From assembly GCF_030539665.1 (NCBI RefSeq), contig NZ_JAUNXR010000004.1, forward strand, positions 36,988 through 100,987: DNA of 64,000 nt. The letters run 5' to 3'. Both the position numbers and the translations under genes were made by a program. Position 1 is the stretch's first letter. Each line of letters opens with the position of its first letter. Below, piece by piece: positions 28,398 to 38,346 of this stretch. Source of the DNA: Methanobrevibacter sp. (GTDB lineage Archaea > Methanobacteriota > Methanobacteria > Methanobacteriales > Methanobacteriaceae). Below the pieces are notes generated by a model. It searched no databases. It had not been told where the DNA came from and saw nothing but the letters and a program-made list of their open reading frames with translations.

Positions 28398-28619
28398 ATG
28401 CCTTTTCCAGGTCAAATGCCTTTTGATTTAAGGTCATTGTTCATAAAGGTAAGCTTCCTTATAGGGGCTTTAATAATAATCTATGCAGTTCTTTGGATAT
28501 TGGCAGTACTTAAGATAATACCTGCAATAATCTATGCGCTTTTCCCACAGGTAGTGCTTTTATGCATAGGTATTTTCATAATCTATGTGGCATATACAAA
28601 GAAAAAAGAGTATTACTAA
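28398..28619 (+). CDS. 73-residue membrane protein of unknown function
   Basis: Two strong hydrophobic helices (about residues 13-38 and 45-65) follow a short Pro-rich start (MPFPGQMPFDLRSLF); the tail is KKKEYY. The ATG is 10 bp after rpiA with GGTGG in between, so it belongs to the same transcript. I do not recognise the family. The first helix contains IIIYAVLWILAVLKIIPAII. Confidence 0.6.
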   Translation: MPFPGQMPFDLRSLFIKVSFLIGALIIIYAVLWILAVLKIIPAIIYALFPQVVLLCIGIFIIYVAYTKKKEYY

Positions 28620-28663
28620 CTCTTTTCTTATTTTTTTATATCATAAGATTCAAATATAATTTC

Positions 28664-29083
28664 ATGAAAATGAAATCAGCTAGTTTTAGGATAAATTCAT
28701 CAAGACAGTTTGAAATAATTGACATCACTTCCAGAATCAACGATGAAATTGTCGATTCGGGAATTGGCGACGGAATCATTAACATTTTCTCAAGACATTC
28801 AACATCAGCAATTGTTGTAAACGAAAATGAAAATGGGTTGCTTAATGATCTTGAATTCTGTTTGGATAATCTGATTTCAGACAAGTATGGCTATGAGCAT
28901 GACAGGATAGACAACAATGCTCGCGCCCACCTGAAGTCATTCCTATTGTCTTCAAGCGAAACCGTTCCTGTAAGGAATTCAAGATTGGATTTGGGAACAT
29001 GGCAATCAGTATTCTTCATTGAATTGGATGGTCCCAGAAGCGGCAGAACCGTTTCGCTGTCAATAATTGGGCAAACGGAATGA
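28664..29083 (+). CDS. YjbQ/UPF0047 family protein
   Basis: 139 residues. The family pattern is clear: ITSRINDEI, IFSRHSTSAIVVNENENGLL, the histidine-rich DRIDNNARAHLKSFLLSSSE, and GTWQSVFFIELDGPRSGR at the end. Members form trimers with a His-lined pocket and have been linked to thiamine-phosphate synthase activity in vitro; the true role is unsettled. Two in-frame ATGs (28664, 28670) are possible; no ribosome binding site separates them. Confidence 0.9.
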   Translation: MKMKSASFRINSSRQFEIIDITSRINDEIVDSGIGDGIINIFSRHSTSAIVVNENENGLLNDLEFCLDNLISDKYGYEHDRIDNNARAHLKSFLLSSSETVPVRNSRLDLGTWQSVFFIELDGPRSGRTVSLSIIGQTE

Positions 29084-29236
29084 ATGAGGTTCCTTGCTCA
29101 TTTCAAACTTTTTTATTTTACTTATATATGAGTGCAATTTTTAAAGGTTAAAACAATTTTATTATTTGGAATAAATTCTTCTAAGTGCTTATAATCTTAT
29201 TATTGATTATAATATTGCTTTATTTTGAAAATTAAG

Positions 29237-29244
29237 TTTATATA
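29237..29244 (+). promoter_or_regulatory. TATA box of the Rpn-like gene
   Basis: TTTATATA is centred about 28 bp before ATG 29269, predicting an almost leaderless transcript; no Shine-Dalgarno sequence is seen. Confidence 0.45.
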
Positions 29245-29268
29245 GTAGTTTAATCAATATATTGGATT

Positions 29269-30213
29269 ATGAAATTTGTAAAAAAGTTGTGGCGAATTAT
29301 GAAGGAGGACGACTTTCATAACCCTCATTTTTATGATATAGCTCAAAAGGATTTCTGCGTTATGGACATAAATTCAATACTTGAAATCATGGGCGAAGAA
29401 GATTGCATAGATAAATTCTTCGATACGGAACTTACCTCAAAGCTAAGGGGAGGACTGAGAGCAGACAAAATAGCACTCAACCTCAAAACTGACATGACAT
29501 ACAGCATCGAGTTCGAAAGCGAGGGGCCATCAAGAAGGGCGCTGCACAAGCACGCCCACTACATAGTAGCCATAGGGGAATTAATCGACAAACCCATAAA
29601 AGCAATATCGATAACCACAGCAGAGACAGAAAAACAAGTGAAAAAGGTAGACTACGGACCGGCAGGAACATTATACATAAAAGTGCTCCCATATTGTTCC
29701 ATTGATGGAGAGGAGCAACTAAAGATAATAAAAAATAAGCTGAATAATAATGAAAACTTAAATAATAATGACCTCATATTCTTAACCATAGGATTAAAAA
29801 CAAGATTCCAAAGAGACATGAAAGAAATATTCAAGGAATTCCTTGAAATAATCAAAGAGATATACAATAATCCATCAGTCCAAAAAATTGATTTAGAAAG
29901 GAACATAGGCAAAAGTCTTGACGAAAATCTAGAAGAAATACTGATGTGGTTCATGTTCGAAGGAGAAAAGCTATTCGGCCAAAAAGAATTCGAAAAAATA
30001 CTGGAGGGATTCCCAATGGAACTAACAATATCAAAACGCGTAAACCAGCTATTCGAAGAAGAAGGAAAAAAACAACGAAAAAAAGAGACAAAAGAAGAAG
30101 GAAAAGAAGAAGTTGCTAAAAATATGTTGATTAAAGGTTTTGACTTTGATGTGATTGTCAAATACACTGGCTTGAGCGAATCCAGACTTTCTGAATTGAA
30201 GAAAACTATCTGA
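29269..30213 (+). CDS. Rpn-like PD-(D/E)XK nuclease family protein
   Basis: 314 residues. The N-terminal part (to about residue 125) has an alternating core with FDTELTSKLRGGLRADKIAL and TYSIEFESEGPSRRA, in the place of the D...ExE/Q nuclease motif of Rpn/PDDEXK transposase-associated proteins. The C-terminus has a charged coiled segment (EEEGKKQRKKETKEEGKEE) followed by AKNMLIKGFDFDVIVKYTGL, the helix-turn-helix tail common in Rpn-type proteins. Rpn proteins promote recA-independent recombination or act as toxins. The family call is moderate because the core is divergent. Confidence 0.6.
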   Translation: MKFVKKLWRIMKEDDFHNPHFYDIAQKDFCVMDINSILEIMGEEDCIDKFFDTELTSKLRGGLRADKIALNLKTDMTYSIEFESEGPSRRALHKHAHYIVAIGELIDKPIKAISITTAETEKQVKKVDYGPAGTLYIKVLPYCSIDGEEQLKIIKNKLNNNENLNNNDLIFLTIGLKTRFQRDMKEIFKEFLEIIKEIYNNPSVQKIDLERNIGKSLDENLEEILMWFMFEGEKLFGQKEFEKILEGFPMELTISKRVNQLFEEEGKKQRKKETKEEGKEEVAKNMLIKGFDFDVIVKYTGLSESRLSELKKTI

Positions 30214-30269
30214 TGATGGTTTTCAAGCACTTTTTTTTTTTTAAAATAAAAATAGGTAAAAATAGAATC

Positions 30270-31922
30270 CTATACGAATTCTATTTCAAATCCGATTACT
30301 GGATAATCTAAGGTAAAGTTTGTAATTACTTCTGGAGAGATTTCTCCGAAGAATCCTTGAACATCACTGTTTTTTGATCTTCCGTAAACGTCAGCTACCC
30401 TTCCTGGAATGAAACTTGGATTGTCGCTGTCTGACAGTTCCATGCTGTATCCAAGGTTTTCCAATACTGCGGTAACCACTGATTTGATTTCTGTGAAGTT
30501 TGCAGTTGAATGGCAGATAAGTCCGGCCAATTTCTTTGAAGTCCTTGTCTTGTTTTCAGTTGAATCGTCAAGATAGAGAACATCTCCGATTTCAAAAATC
30601 TTTTGAGGTAGGTCCTCATGCTTGTTGTCTTCCAAAAATTCCATCAAACTGTTGATTAGACTAGTTCTAATCATGGTTCTGTCGATGGTTATTGGTCTTG
30701 CTACCTGTACATGGTCCTCTTCTTCCTGAAGCATCTTTTCGTAGTGTGCCTCTTCGCTTGTAAGCATGAGGCTCATGACTTCCTGGAATCCAAGCCCAAC
30801 CATCACTTCCCTCATGAGCTTTTCTGAAGTGAACCATTTGTTCGGATATGCCACTGTTGAAACGGCTGGCAATTCAGCGTTAATTTTCTTGATTCTGTAT
30901 TGTATAGCTATATTTTCAACTATGTCTACTTCATGAAGGATATCTACTCTATATGATGGAATATATACTTTTAAAGTATTGTCATCAATTATTTCAGAGT
31001 CGAATCTTGCCTTTGAGAGCAATTCCTTGATTTCCTCAGCATCAAGGTCTGTTCCACCAATAAGTTCATTTGCCAAATCCACATGAACTTCCCCAACCTG
31101 AGGGGTCAAATCAGGTGTTGTGACGGTTCTGTCATCGTATACTATGTCCATGCTTTTTATCTTTCCTCCAACCTCTGCAAATGAGCTGCAGATGATGTTT
31201 AGGGTTTGGTTTACTGCCCTTTCATCGGTTCCAGTCACGTCAACAATAATGTTTTTAACATCTTCGTTGATTTTGGTTAATTCTCCGTTGATTATTGGTG
31301 GCATTGAAAGTACATTGTTGTCCTTATCAAGAATCAATGGGTATTTGTCAAAATCTTCAATCAAATGAGCATAGGCCACTCCCTTTTCATGCTGGGTAAG
31401 TATTTCTTCTGGAGTCATCGGTTCATCTTTTTCAAGAGCTATAAATGCATTTTCGTCCTTTTCGGTTGCGATGTAGTTGTATGGAGCTTCTACAACATCT
31501 GCATTATGAATACCGATAGCTACCTTTTTCCTGTCACGTCCAATTACCCAGTGGAGGTTTTCCTGGAAATCCATAACATATTTGAGTTTGTCTCCTGTGA
31601 AATCAACACCTTCGATTTTTGCAAAAGCGATGTATGGTCTGATTTTGGTAATTTCATCGTCAACCTTCACTGATTCTCCAGATTCTTCGACTGGGTATTC
31701 TGGAAGTCCTGTTTCCTGACCGATGAATCCCTTGAATGATCTGGCCACTCCCTCTACTGAAAGGTTGTCCGGACGGTTAGGGAAGAATTCTACTTTAATT
31801 TCCTCATCATCAAAGTCCTCAATGTCACTTGCCATCATAGGTAAGGTATCTATTAACTCATCTTGCTCCATATCTATTCCTAAATCTTTTAAATCCTGAT
31901 ATTTGAATGTAATAACTGGCAT
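30270..31922 (-). CDS. pheT: Phenylalanyl-tRNA synthetase beta subunit, archaeal type
   Basis: 550 residues, the short archaeal/eukaryotic form. It opens MPVITFKYQDLKDLGIDMEQ; HFPNRPDNL-like FFPNRPDNLSVEGVARSFKG lies near residue 48, the B5 domain around 270-350, and the C-terminal synthetase-like domain with EVMSLMLTSEE and FEIGDVLYLD. It forms the alpha2-beta2 enzyme with PheS, which is not in this window. The small membrane protein gene lies 12 bp upstream in the same orientation. Confidence 0.95.
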   Translation of the reverse strand: MPVITFKYQDLKDLGIDMEQDELIDTLPMMASDIEDFDDEEIKVEFFPNRPDNLSVEGVARSFKGFIGQETGLPEYPVEESGESVKVDDEITKIRPYIAFAKIEGVDFTGDKLKYVMDFQENLHWVIGRDRKKVAIGIHNADVVEAPYNYIATEKDENAFIALEKDEPMTPEEILTQHEKGVAYAHLIEDFDKYPLILDKDNNVLSMPPIINGELTKINEDVKNIIVDVTGTDERAVNQTLNIICSSFAEVGGKIKSMDIVYDDRTVTTPDLTPQVGEVHVDLANELIGGTDLDAEEIKELLSKARFDSEIIDDNTLKVYIPSYRVDILHEVDIVENIAIQYRIKKINAELPAVSTVAYPNKWFTSEKLMREVMVGLGFQEVMSLMLTSEEAHYEKMLQEEEDHVQVARPITIDRTMIRTSLINSLMEFLEDNKHEDLPQKIFEIGDVLYLDDSTENKTRTSKKLAGLICHSTANFTEIKSVVTAVLENLGYSMELSDSDNPSFIPGRVADVYGRSKNSDVQGFFGEISPEVITNFTLDYPVIGFEIEFV

Positions 31923-31934
31923 TAACAGCTCCTC

Positions 31935-32297
31935 CTAAATTCCATATATTGCCATGAAAAATATTGATTCTATTACAAAATGCAATGCCCTATGTTCCAC
32001 CTCATTCAATTTTGAATGCCTAAAGAATATTGTGTGTGAAATATCAATAATAAGGTGAATGAGAGCAGCTAGAATTCCTATCTCTAAGCTTAAAAATACA
32101 GCTGATAGCACTAAAAAGTGGAATAATGCTTCTATTAATTCATGTATTAACCATGTTCCTACGTTAGAATCAACAGAACTGTGAATAATTCCTCCCAAAA
32201 CAATGTAGAAATTCTTGAATAATTTCCAAACAATTTGCGTATGAATCGTATCACTTATAGCTAGTACAAGCGCAATATAAAACCATAATAATTCCAT
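31935..32297 (-). CDS. Four-helix membrane protein with conserved-looking histidines
   Basis: 120 residues, about four membrane helices. Histidines fall within or next to the helices: [40 protein letters not shown] and [11 protein letters not shown]. Such a set could bind a metal or heme, but I know no matching family and the function is open. It is probably co-transcribed with pheT, 12 bp downstream. Confidence 0.65.
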   Translation of the reverse strand: MELLWFYIALVLAISDTIHTQIVWKLFKNFYIVLGGIIHSSVDSNVGTWLIHELIEALFHFLVLSAVFLSLEIGILAALIHLIIDISHTIFFRHSKLNEVEHRALHFVIESIFFMAIYGI

Positions 32298-32382
32298 TAT
32301 TTGTACAGTCCTTTAATTTATTGAATCAATAATACTTTAAATTATGATTATTATTTATAATATATTTAACTATGAATCTGAT

Positions 32383-32700
32383 TTCGCCTTCGGTTTAAAA
32401 ATAGAATAAAGGAGAGGGAGACGAAAAGTCCCCAACCTTCATTTCCCCCAATTTAATCAAATAAGGAGAGATTAAAATATCAGCTTGTCTGATTGTTTTC
32501 CCGATTCAACTAATTAGGGGATGATTTATATAGAGGAGGACAGTATTCCTATCATTCTTTTGGAAAGAATGGGAGGATATGAGTCCCCACGTGGCATATT
32601 AAACTTGTTTAAGGGGGAAAATCCCCAAAAAGTCAGTTGAATATGTCAACCAGTTATTAATGGATTGTATTATATAAAGGTAGGGAATTGTACCTTTTTT
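32383..32700 (+). ncRNA. Structured intergenic region; candidate non-coding RNA of about 320 nt
   Basis: The 509-bp gap 32298-32806 has no gene but many stems. GGG(A)GAC-GAAAA-GTCCCC lies at 32416-32433. A long hairpin spans 32544-32579, with CATTCTTT/AAAGAATG closing a TGG loop. TTAAAC-TT-GTTTAA is at 32599-32612 and GGGGA-AAA-TCCCC at 32614-32626. A hairpin terminator ends at 32701. A TATA-like TTTATAATATATTT at 32351-32364 would start a plus-strand RNA near 32383; a second TATA-like site is at 32526-32532. G/C-rich stems in such AT-rich DNA point to an RNA. I could not match RNase P, SRP or any other known RNA. Confidence 0.4.
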
Positions 32701-32701
32701 T
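32676..32701 (+). terminator. Hairpin terminator closing the structured region
   Basis: AAAGGTA (32676-32682) pairs perfectly with TACCTTT (32691-32697) over an eight-base loop and runs into a T-tract to 32701. There is no plus-strand protein gene upstream for it to end, which supports a non-coding transcript. Confidence 0.6.
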
Positions 32702-32806
32702 GGAAATGGGTTGTTGTCTTTAGGTGCAAATTTCCCCAGTATGAAATATTTCCTTTATTGTGTTTTTATAAAGTAAAGAAAATTTATAATTAGAATTCCT
32801 AAGGTG

Positions 32807-34588
32807 TTAGTGATTATATTTTACAAATCCTCCAGGATTAGTTTTCAATCTTGGTGAATCATTCTCGCCCAATATGAGATCTATTCTTCGCCTAAATTCA
32901 CCATATCTTTTATCATATGATCCATTTTCATACCATGTTCGAATTTCTTCTTTACTGTATTTGAATTCGTTTTCTTCCAATACTTTATCCAGATCTCTTG
33001 TTTCTCTTACAAGTTCAACAACTTTATTCTGTGTTATTTGAAGCTTATTTTTTTCTAGAAATTCCTCAATTGTTTTTCGAAAACTTTCAAATGGGGCTTT
33101 GCCACTTGAATCGGGATTGCACCAATTTTTAATTTCATCGCTTGTATAATAAAATTCATGTTTGTTCAAAACATCTTCAAGTGAGATATTTTCTTTTTCC
33201 ATTATCTCAATTATTTCTTCCTGGATTTTTATTTTATGCAATCTGCTTATCTCGGGATCTTTTCCATTTGACTTTTCATTCCATATTTCGATATCATTTA
33301 AATCAAAATAACCATCTGATATTATATGTTTGATTTTTACTCCATTTTCTATTCCTTCATTCAATTTTTTAATATATCTTGCTTTCAATAGGGTAAACAT
33401 GTCTTCATAAAATTTTCGATGTTCATCAGCATTGTTTTTGCCTTTTTTATACCATATTTCCACTTCTTTTTTGTTTGTTATAACATCAGGCATTAAAAAA
33501 ATATTTTTTAAAACATGATTCTCTTTTAAGTAGTTGATTATTTTTTCTTTATTTTGATCAATTAGATATGGGGACAATCTTTTATAAAATGTCAAAATTC
33601 CTTTTGTCGGCCTATATTTTGTATAATCATCCCATGAAGAGTTATATTTAAATCCCATATTGTAATCATTTTTTAATTCAATCAAATTATGCATAACATC
33701 ATTTTTTTCTAATATTTCTTCAATTTTTAAACCTTTTTCCAAATATTTGATGATGTTCTTCCTACTTTCATCCATTAAAAAGAAGGTAGTTTCTTTATAG
33801 TAATAAGCATCTTGGTAATATCTTTTCTCTCCCCATTCTTTATATTTTGAATCAAATTCATCAAAATCCCATTTTACGTCATCTTGTTCAATTGCTTCTC
33901 TGATGCTTAAACCGTTTCTTAAATGTTTCAGGAAATTTTTGGAAGTAGAATATTTATTTTCGAAAGAAGATGGATCTTTATTTTTTGAAGTTTTATTTAA
34001 ATGCCTTTTGCTCTTGAAATTTTTGTTATTTAAAACTATCTTTTCTTTTATAATGTTTGCATCATTTAAATATGGCTGTGATAAATTATAAAATTCTAAG
34101 TGTCTTTTGGTCCCGTTATGGCCTAATTTATACCATTTTTTGACTTCATACAATGTGGTCAAAACGTCTTTTTCGTTGACTGCATCGCCCAAGGTTAATC
34201 CATTTTTTAGGTGATTTATTATATTTTCTTTGTTTGGTGTTTCCAATGCTGATGATATTTCTGCATTAAACCTTCTGTATTTGCTGTTTCCTTTTTCTCC
34301 TTCCACATACCATTTTTTTAGAATGTCATGGTCTATGGGGATATCTTCTTGATTAAGGGCATTTTCTAGGGTTAATCCTCGTTTTATGTAGTTTATTAAC
34401 CTTTTTTGGATTGTCGGTTCAATTGTTTTTCCAATCTCTTCATATTTTTCCAAATATTCTTCATCGCCGTTCAGCCCTTTTTTATACTCGGCAATCATCT
34501 TGTCCAGTTCATTATCATCATACTGTGTTTTTTTCAATTCTTCTGAAAATCGATTAACCAAAGATATACCACCATCATGTTTATACAC
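32807..34588 (-). CDS. Eight-repeat helical protein of unknown function
   Basis: 593 residues, charged, no signal or membrane segment. It is built from about eight repeats of 60-80 residues. Each has a helix with a glycine-leucine turn (IINYLKxGLTLExAL), a short acidic spacer with D-V or D-I, then a helix ending K-x-W-Y-x-x-G, and a third helix rich in F/Y/R. Examples are LINYIKRGLTLENALNQEDI and IINHLKNGLTLGDAVNEKDV. The pattern resembles chains of small helix-turn-helix units ('Y-K-K-W-Y-K-x-G'), so DNA or protein binding is possible. No enzyme motif is visible. It is a lone gene, divergent from valS. Confidence 0.75.
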   Translation of the reverse strand: MYKHDGGISLVNRFSEELKKTQYDDNELDKMIAEYKKGLNGDEEYLEKYEEIGKTIEPTIQKRLINYIKRGLTLENALNQEDIPIDHDILKKWYVEGEKGNSKYRRFNAEISSALETPNKENIINHLKNGLTLGDAVNEKDVLTTLYEVKKWYKLGHNGTKRHLEFYNLSQPYLNDANIIKEKIVLNNKNFKSKRHLNKTSKNKDPSSFENKYSTSKNFLKHLRNGLSIREAIEQDDVKWDFDEFDSKYKEWGEKRYYQDAYYYKETTFFLMDESRKNIIKYLEKGLKIEEILEKNDVMHNLIELKNDYNMGFKYNSSWDDYTKYRPTKGILTFYKRLSPYLIDQNKEKIINYLKENHVLKNIFLMPDVITNKKEVEIWYKKGKNNADEHRKFYEDMFTLLKARYIKKLNEGIENGVKIKHIISDGYFDLNDIEIWNEKSNGKDPEISRLHKIKIQEEIIEIMEKENISLEDVLNKHEFYYTSDEIKNWCNPDSSGKAPFESFRKTIEEFLEKNKLQITQNKVVELVRETRDLDKVLEENEFKYSKEEIRTWYENGSYDKRYGEFRRRIDLILGENDSPRLKTNPGGFVKYNH

Positions 34589-34728
34589 ATAATATATACA
34601 TCATTATTAATAAATCTATTACATTTTTCCATTTTTCATTTGGACAATCAACATTGATTTGCAATATTTCTCCCGTTTTCTTAGGCAGTCATAAAATGCA
34701 AACTTTTAAATTTTTTATCTGCTAAATC

Positions 34729-34740
34729 TATATAATATAT
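34729..34740 (+). promoter_or_regulatory. TATA box of valS
   Basis: TATATAATATAT lies about 30 bp before ATG 34766; transcription would start near 34760, while GAGGTCC (34752-34758) precedes the start codon, so the exact start is uncertain. Confidence 0.45.
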
Positions 34741-34765
34741 GAAAAATTTATGAGGTCCATTTATT

Positions 34766-37459
34766 ATGTCAGGAAAAGAAATCCCAAAGGATTATGATTT
34801 TAAAAATGAGAAGAAATGGGAAAAGAAATGGGAAGATGAGGATATTTACAAATTCATCGGTGACGGAACAAGGCCTAGATACATTATCGACACTCCGCCA
34901 CCATATCCAACAGGCTCAATCCACTTGGGTCATGTTTTGAATTGGGTTTACATTGACATGAACGCAAGATACAGAAGAATGAAAGGCAATGATGTGCTTT
35001 TCACCCAGGGATGGGACTGCCACGGCCTTCCAACAGAGGTAAAGGTTGAGGAAACCCACGGAATCAAGAAGAATGACGTTTCAAGGGCGAAGTTCAGGGA
35101 ATTCTGTGTTGAGCTAACCACTGAAAACATTGCAAAGATGAAGGATCAGATGCAGGCTTTAGGGTTTTCACAGGACTGGAGCCGCGAGTTCATCACCATG
35201 ACTCCGGAATACATGTTCAAGACCCAGTACTCATTTTTGAAGATGTATGATGAGGGACTTATCTATCAGGGAATTCACCCTGTAAACTGGTGTCCTCGCT
35301 GTGAAACAGCTATTGCCTTTGCTGAGGTTGAGTATTCAGACAACCAGACCAACCTCAACTACGTCAATTTCCCTCCTGCAACTGAGGATTCATATGACGA
35401 CATAGCATCCTCCAAGGAGTCAGGTAAGGTTGCTGACCCTTCAGACGAGGGTGTTTTGATTGCAACCACAAGGCCTGAACTGATGTCTGCATGTGTGGCT
35501 GTTGTTGTTCATCCTGATGATGAAAGGTACTCCTCACTTATCGGCAAGTACGTTGAAGTGCCTTTGTCCTGTCAGAAAGTTAAAATCATTCCTGATGAGG
35601 AAGTGGACCCTGAATACGGTACCGGTGCTGTAATGGTCTGTACCTTTGGGGACAAGACTGACGTTGCATGGGTAAACAAGCACAACCTTGAAATCATTGA
35701 TGCAATCGACGAGACCGGTCACTTGACTGATGCTGCAGGAAGATATGCCGGAATGGATTTGCAAACCTGCAAACAACAGACAATTGACGATTTGAAGGAT
35801 GAGGGATATCTCTTAAAGCAGGAAGTTGTTGACCAGAATGTAGGTCAGTGCTGGAGATGCAAGACCCCTATCGAGATTCTCGTTAAAAAGCAATGGTTTG
35901 TAGCGGTCCGCGAGCTTATTGACAAGACCAAGGAAGCCGCTGAGGAAATGAACTGGGTTCCGGAACACATGAAAAGCAGAATGATCAACTGGGCTGATTC
36001 TATGGAATGGGACTGGTGTATCTCAAGGCAAAGAATCTTTGCAACCCCAATTCCTGTATGGTACTGTAAGGACTGTGGTAAGGTAATGTTGCCTGACGTT
36101 GACCAGTTGCCGATTGATCCTACCGTGGACAAGCCGAAAAGGGCATGTGAGTGCGGCTGCACTGAATTCATTGGGGAAGAGGATGTTTTGGATACCTGGA
36201 TGGACAGTTCAATTTCTCCTTTATCCATTGCAGGATGGCCTAACGAAGGATATATGGACAATTTCCCGGCAAACATCCGTCCGCAGGGCCACGACATCAT
36301 CAGGACCTGGGCGTTCTACACAACCCTCAGATGCCTTGCATTGGAAGGTGAAAAGCCGTTTGATGACATCGTAATCAACGGTATGGTGTTCGGTGAGGAC
36401 GGATACAAGATGAGTAAGTCCAGGGGAAACGTTATCGCTCCGGATGACGTAATAGCCGAATACGGTGCAGATCCGTTGAGGACCTGGGCTGCAAACAGCG
36501 TTCCTGGTTCAGACGTTGCATTTGACTGGAAGGACATCAAGCACGGATTCAAGTTCCTTCGCAAATTCTGGAACGCTTTCAGGTTCATCAGCATGCAGAT
36601 ATTCGATGGCGAAATCGTTGAGCCTACTCTATATGAGCCTATTGATTTATGGATTTTATCAAAGCTAAACATGTTAAATGAAAATGTCGATGAGGCATAT
36701 GCTACCTACAACTTTGCAGACACCATCAGCTCAATCGAAAAGTTCATCTGGCATGACTTCTGTGACGAGTACATCGAAGCCGTAAAGTACAGGCTCTACG
36801 GTGATGACGTCTCCGACGAAAGCAGAAACGCAGCAAAATACACCCTGAAGAAGGTTGTTGAGGATTCACTCAAGTTCCTCGCACCGATAGTTCCTTTCTT
36901 TGCAGAGGAAGTCTACCAATACTTCTCAGACGACTCAATACACAAGACATCCTGGCCTGAAGTTGGAATAATCGACCTTGAGGCAGTGGAAAACGGTGAC
37001 AGGGCAATCGAGCTTATCGATGAAGTCAGAAGATTCAAGTCAACCTCAAAGATACCTCTAAACGCTCCATTGGCAGAGGTAAACATCTTCACGGACGACC
37101 TTGGGGACGTCTTCGAAGAGTTTGCAGAAACAATCAGGGGAACATTGAAAATCGAAAGCCTTGCAATCAAGTCCGGAAAGCCTGAAGTACATGAGAAGAT
37201 TGTTGAAATCACTCCTGACATGGCAAAGATCGGACCTAAGTTCAAAGGGGATGCAGGCAAAATCGTAGGCTACTTGAACAGCACTCCTATTGAGGAACTG
37301 GAATCAGCATTGGTTGAAAACGGCGAAATAGCTGTTGGCGACCTTGTGGTTGAAGAGGACATGCTCAACATCAAGAAGGACATTGTAGGGGCATCAGGTA
37401 AGAAGGTCGACATCCTCCAGGCTGAAGATTTGGGAATTATATTGGAAGTAATCAGATAG
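34766..37459 (+). CDS. valS: Valyl-tRNA synthetase
   Basis: 897 residues, class I. The HIGH motif appears as [13 protein letters not shown] near residue 52, KMSKS as [16 protein letters not shown] near 547, and a zinc-ribbon-like [11 protein letters not shown]...CECGC precedes it. The editing domain (about 190-340, [18 protein letters not shown]) and the [17 protein letters not shown] segment are complete. Codon use is richer in GGC, AAC and CTC than in the defence and transport blocks, as expected for a core gene. Confidence 0.97.
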   Translation: MSGKEIPKDYDFKNEKKWEKKWEDEDIYKFIGDGTRPRYIIDTPPPYPTGSIHLGHVLNWVYIDMNARYRRMKGNDVLFTQGWDCHGLPTEVKVEETHGIKKNDVSRAKFREFCVELTTENIAKMKDQMQALGFSQDWSREFITMTPEYMFKTQYSFLKMYDEGLIYQGIHPVNWCPRCETAIAFAEVEYSDNQTNLNYVNFPPATEDSYDDIASSKESGKVADPSDEGVLIATTRPELMSACVAVVVHPDDERYSSLIGKYVEVPLSCQKVKIIPDEEVDPEYGTGAVMVCTFGDKTDVAWVNKHNLEIIDAIDETGHLTDAAGRYAGMDLQTCKQQTIDDLKDEGYLLKQEVVDQNVGQCWRCKTPIEILVKKQWFVAVRELIDKTKEAAEEMNWVPEHMKSRMINWADSMEWDWCISRQRIFATPIPVWYCKDCGKVMLPDVDQLPIDPTVDKPKRACECGCTEFIGEEDVLDTWMDSSISPLSIAGWPNEGYMDNFPANIRPQGHDIIRTWAFYTTLRCLALEGEKPFDDIVINGMVFGEDGYKMSKSRGNVIAPDDVIAEYGADPLRTWAANSVPGSDVAFDWKDIKHGFKFLRKFWNAFRFISMQIFDGEIVEPTLYEPIDLWILSKLNMLNENVDEAYATYNFADTISSIEKFIWHDFCDEYIEAVKYRLYGDDVSDESRNAAKYTLKKVVEDSLKFLAPIVPFFAEEVYQYFSDDSIHKTSWPEVGIIDLEAVENGDRAIELIDEVRRFKSTSKIPLNAPLAEVNIFTDDLGDVFEEFAETIRGTLKIESLAIKSGKPEVHEKIVEITPDMAKIGPKFKGDAGKIVGYLNSTPIEELESALVENGEIAVGDLVVEEDMLNIKKDIVGASGKKVDILQAEDLGIILEVIR

Positions 37460-37565
37460 GATTGCTTCTTCTTCTTTTTTTTTATTTCAATATTCAAACC
37501 TCCTATAGTTAAATTTAAATCATAGGAAAGACAAGTTTTTAAGAAAATGTTTTGTAGGAGATATT

Positions 37566-38345
37566 ATGACAAATTCAAGATTGGAAGATTTAATGGCAAT
37601 TGATCCGGGAGAGATGAGTGAAGATGTTCAAAAGGAATTTTTCAATGAGCTTAAGGCTTCAAGACTGTTTCTTCCTGTTAATTTCATTTCAAACCCTATC
37701 AATCCGGAGGAGCTTGAGGAATGGGAAACCCTGGAGCTTTCAGAACCCCTGAGGTTCGAACCTGTTCTTTTGAAAATCAACGAGAAGTTTGTTCTCCCTC
37801 TATTTACCAATGAGGAGGCCCTGGAACAGATGGGTAGGGTCAACGTAATAAATTATGCTGCAACTGATATTGCAGAGTTGCTTTTGAATTTGGAAAACGT
37901 TTCAGAGGTTCTCATCAACCCAAACACAGATTCCTCCATTGGAATGGCTAGGGAATCATTTGTCATGCAGTGTCTTGCAGATGAAATCAGCGGCATGATT
38001 GATATTGCAAGCGATCTAAATGAGTTTGCAGTGCCTCTTGAACAGAATACAAAGTTCTACCTCAGAAGCGAAACCCCATTCATGGCCGATGAGGCAGAGG
38101 AGGATGTCTTTACCGCCAGCGAACCGTTCTTTGTAAGTTCCCTTGACGTTTTCCATCCCGAATATGAATATCTCAATGTTCTTGTGGTTCCTAAGGGAAT
38201 GATGTTTCTCTACCTTGGAAACATTGTGGACAACCTGGAGGAGAACCATGACGTTGTCCTGGCTCCTGTAATAAGGTTCCATCTTGAGGAAAGTGAAAAC
38301 GACACATTCATCTGGAAAGCCATCGAACAGGAATTGGGTGGATGA
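37566..38345 (+). CDS. SseB-like protein, paralogue 1 of 4 (soluble)
   Basis: 259 residues. About residues 20-140 follow the SseB N-terminal domain: EFFNELKASRLFLPVNF, KFVLPLFTNEEAL, and VLINPNTDSSIGMARESF. The C-terminal part repeats in all four paralogues: KFYLRSETPFM, then DVFTASEPFF, then LNVLVVPKGMMFLYLGN and LAPVIRFHLEE. That order (R, then an S/T-rich strand, then a PKG strand) recalls the ADP-ribosyltransferase fold, but without the catalytic glutamates. No membrane helix. First gene of the cluster, with GTAGGAG before the ATG. Confidence 0.65.
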   Translation: MTNSRLEDLMAIDPGEMSEDVQKEFFNELKASRLFLPVNFISNPINPEELEEWETLELSEPLRFEPVLLKINEKFVLPLFTNEEALEQMGRVNVINYAATDIAELLLNLENVSEVLINPNTDSSIGMARESFVMQCLADEISGMIDIASDLNEFAVPLEQNTKFYLRSETPFMADEAEEDVFTASEPFFVSSLDVFHPEYEYLNVLVVPKGMMFLYLGNIVDNLEENHDVVLAPVIRFHLEESENDTFIWKAIEQELGG

Positions 38346-38346
38346 T

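Noticed and set aside
32383..32700. RNase P RNA or SRP RNA in the structured gap.
   Set aside because: GACGAAAAGTCC resembles part of the RNase P CR-I element, but the matching CR-V sequence and overall layout are missing, and the SRP helix 8 motifs are absent.
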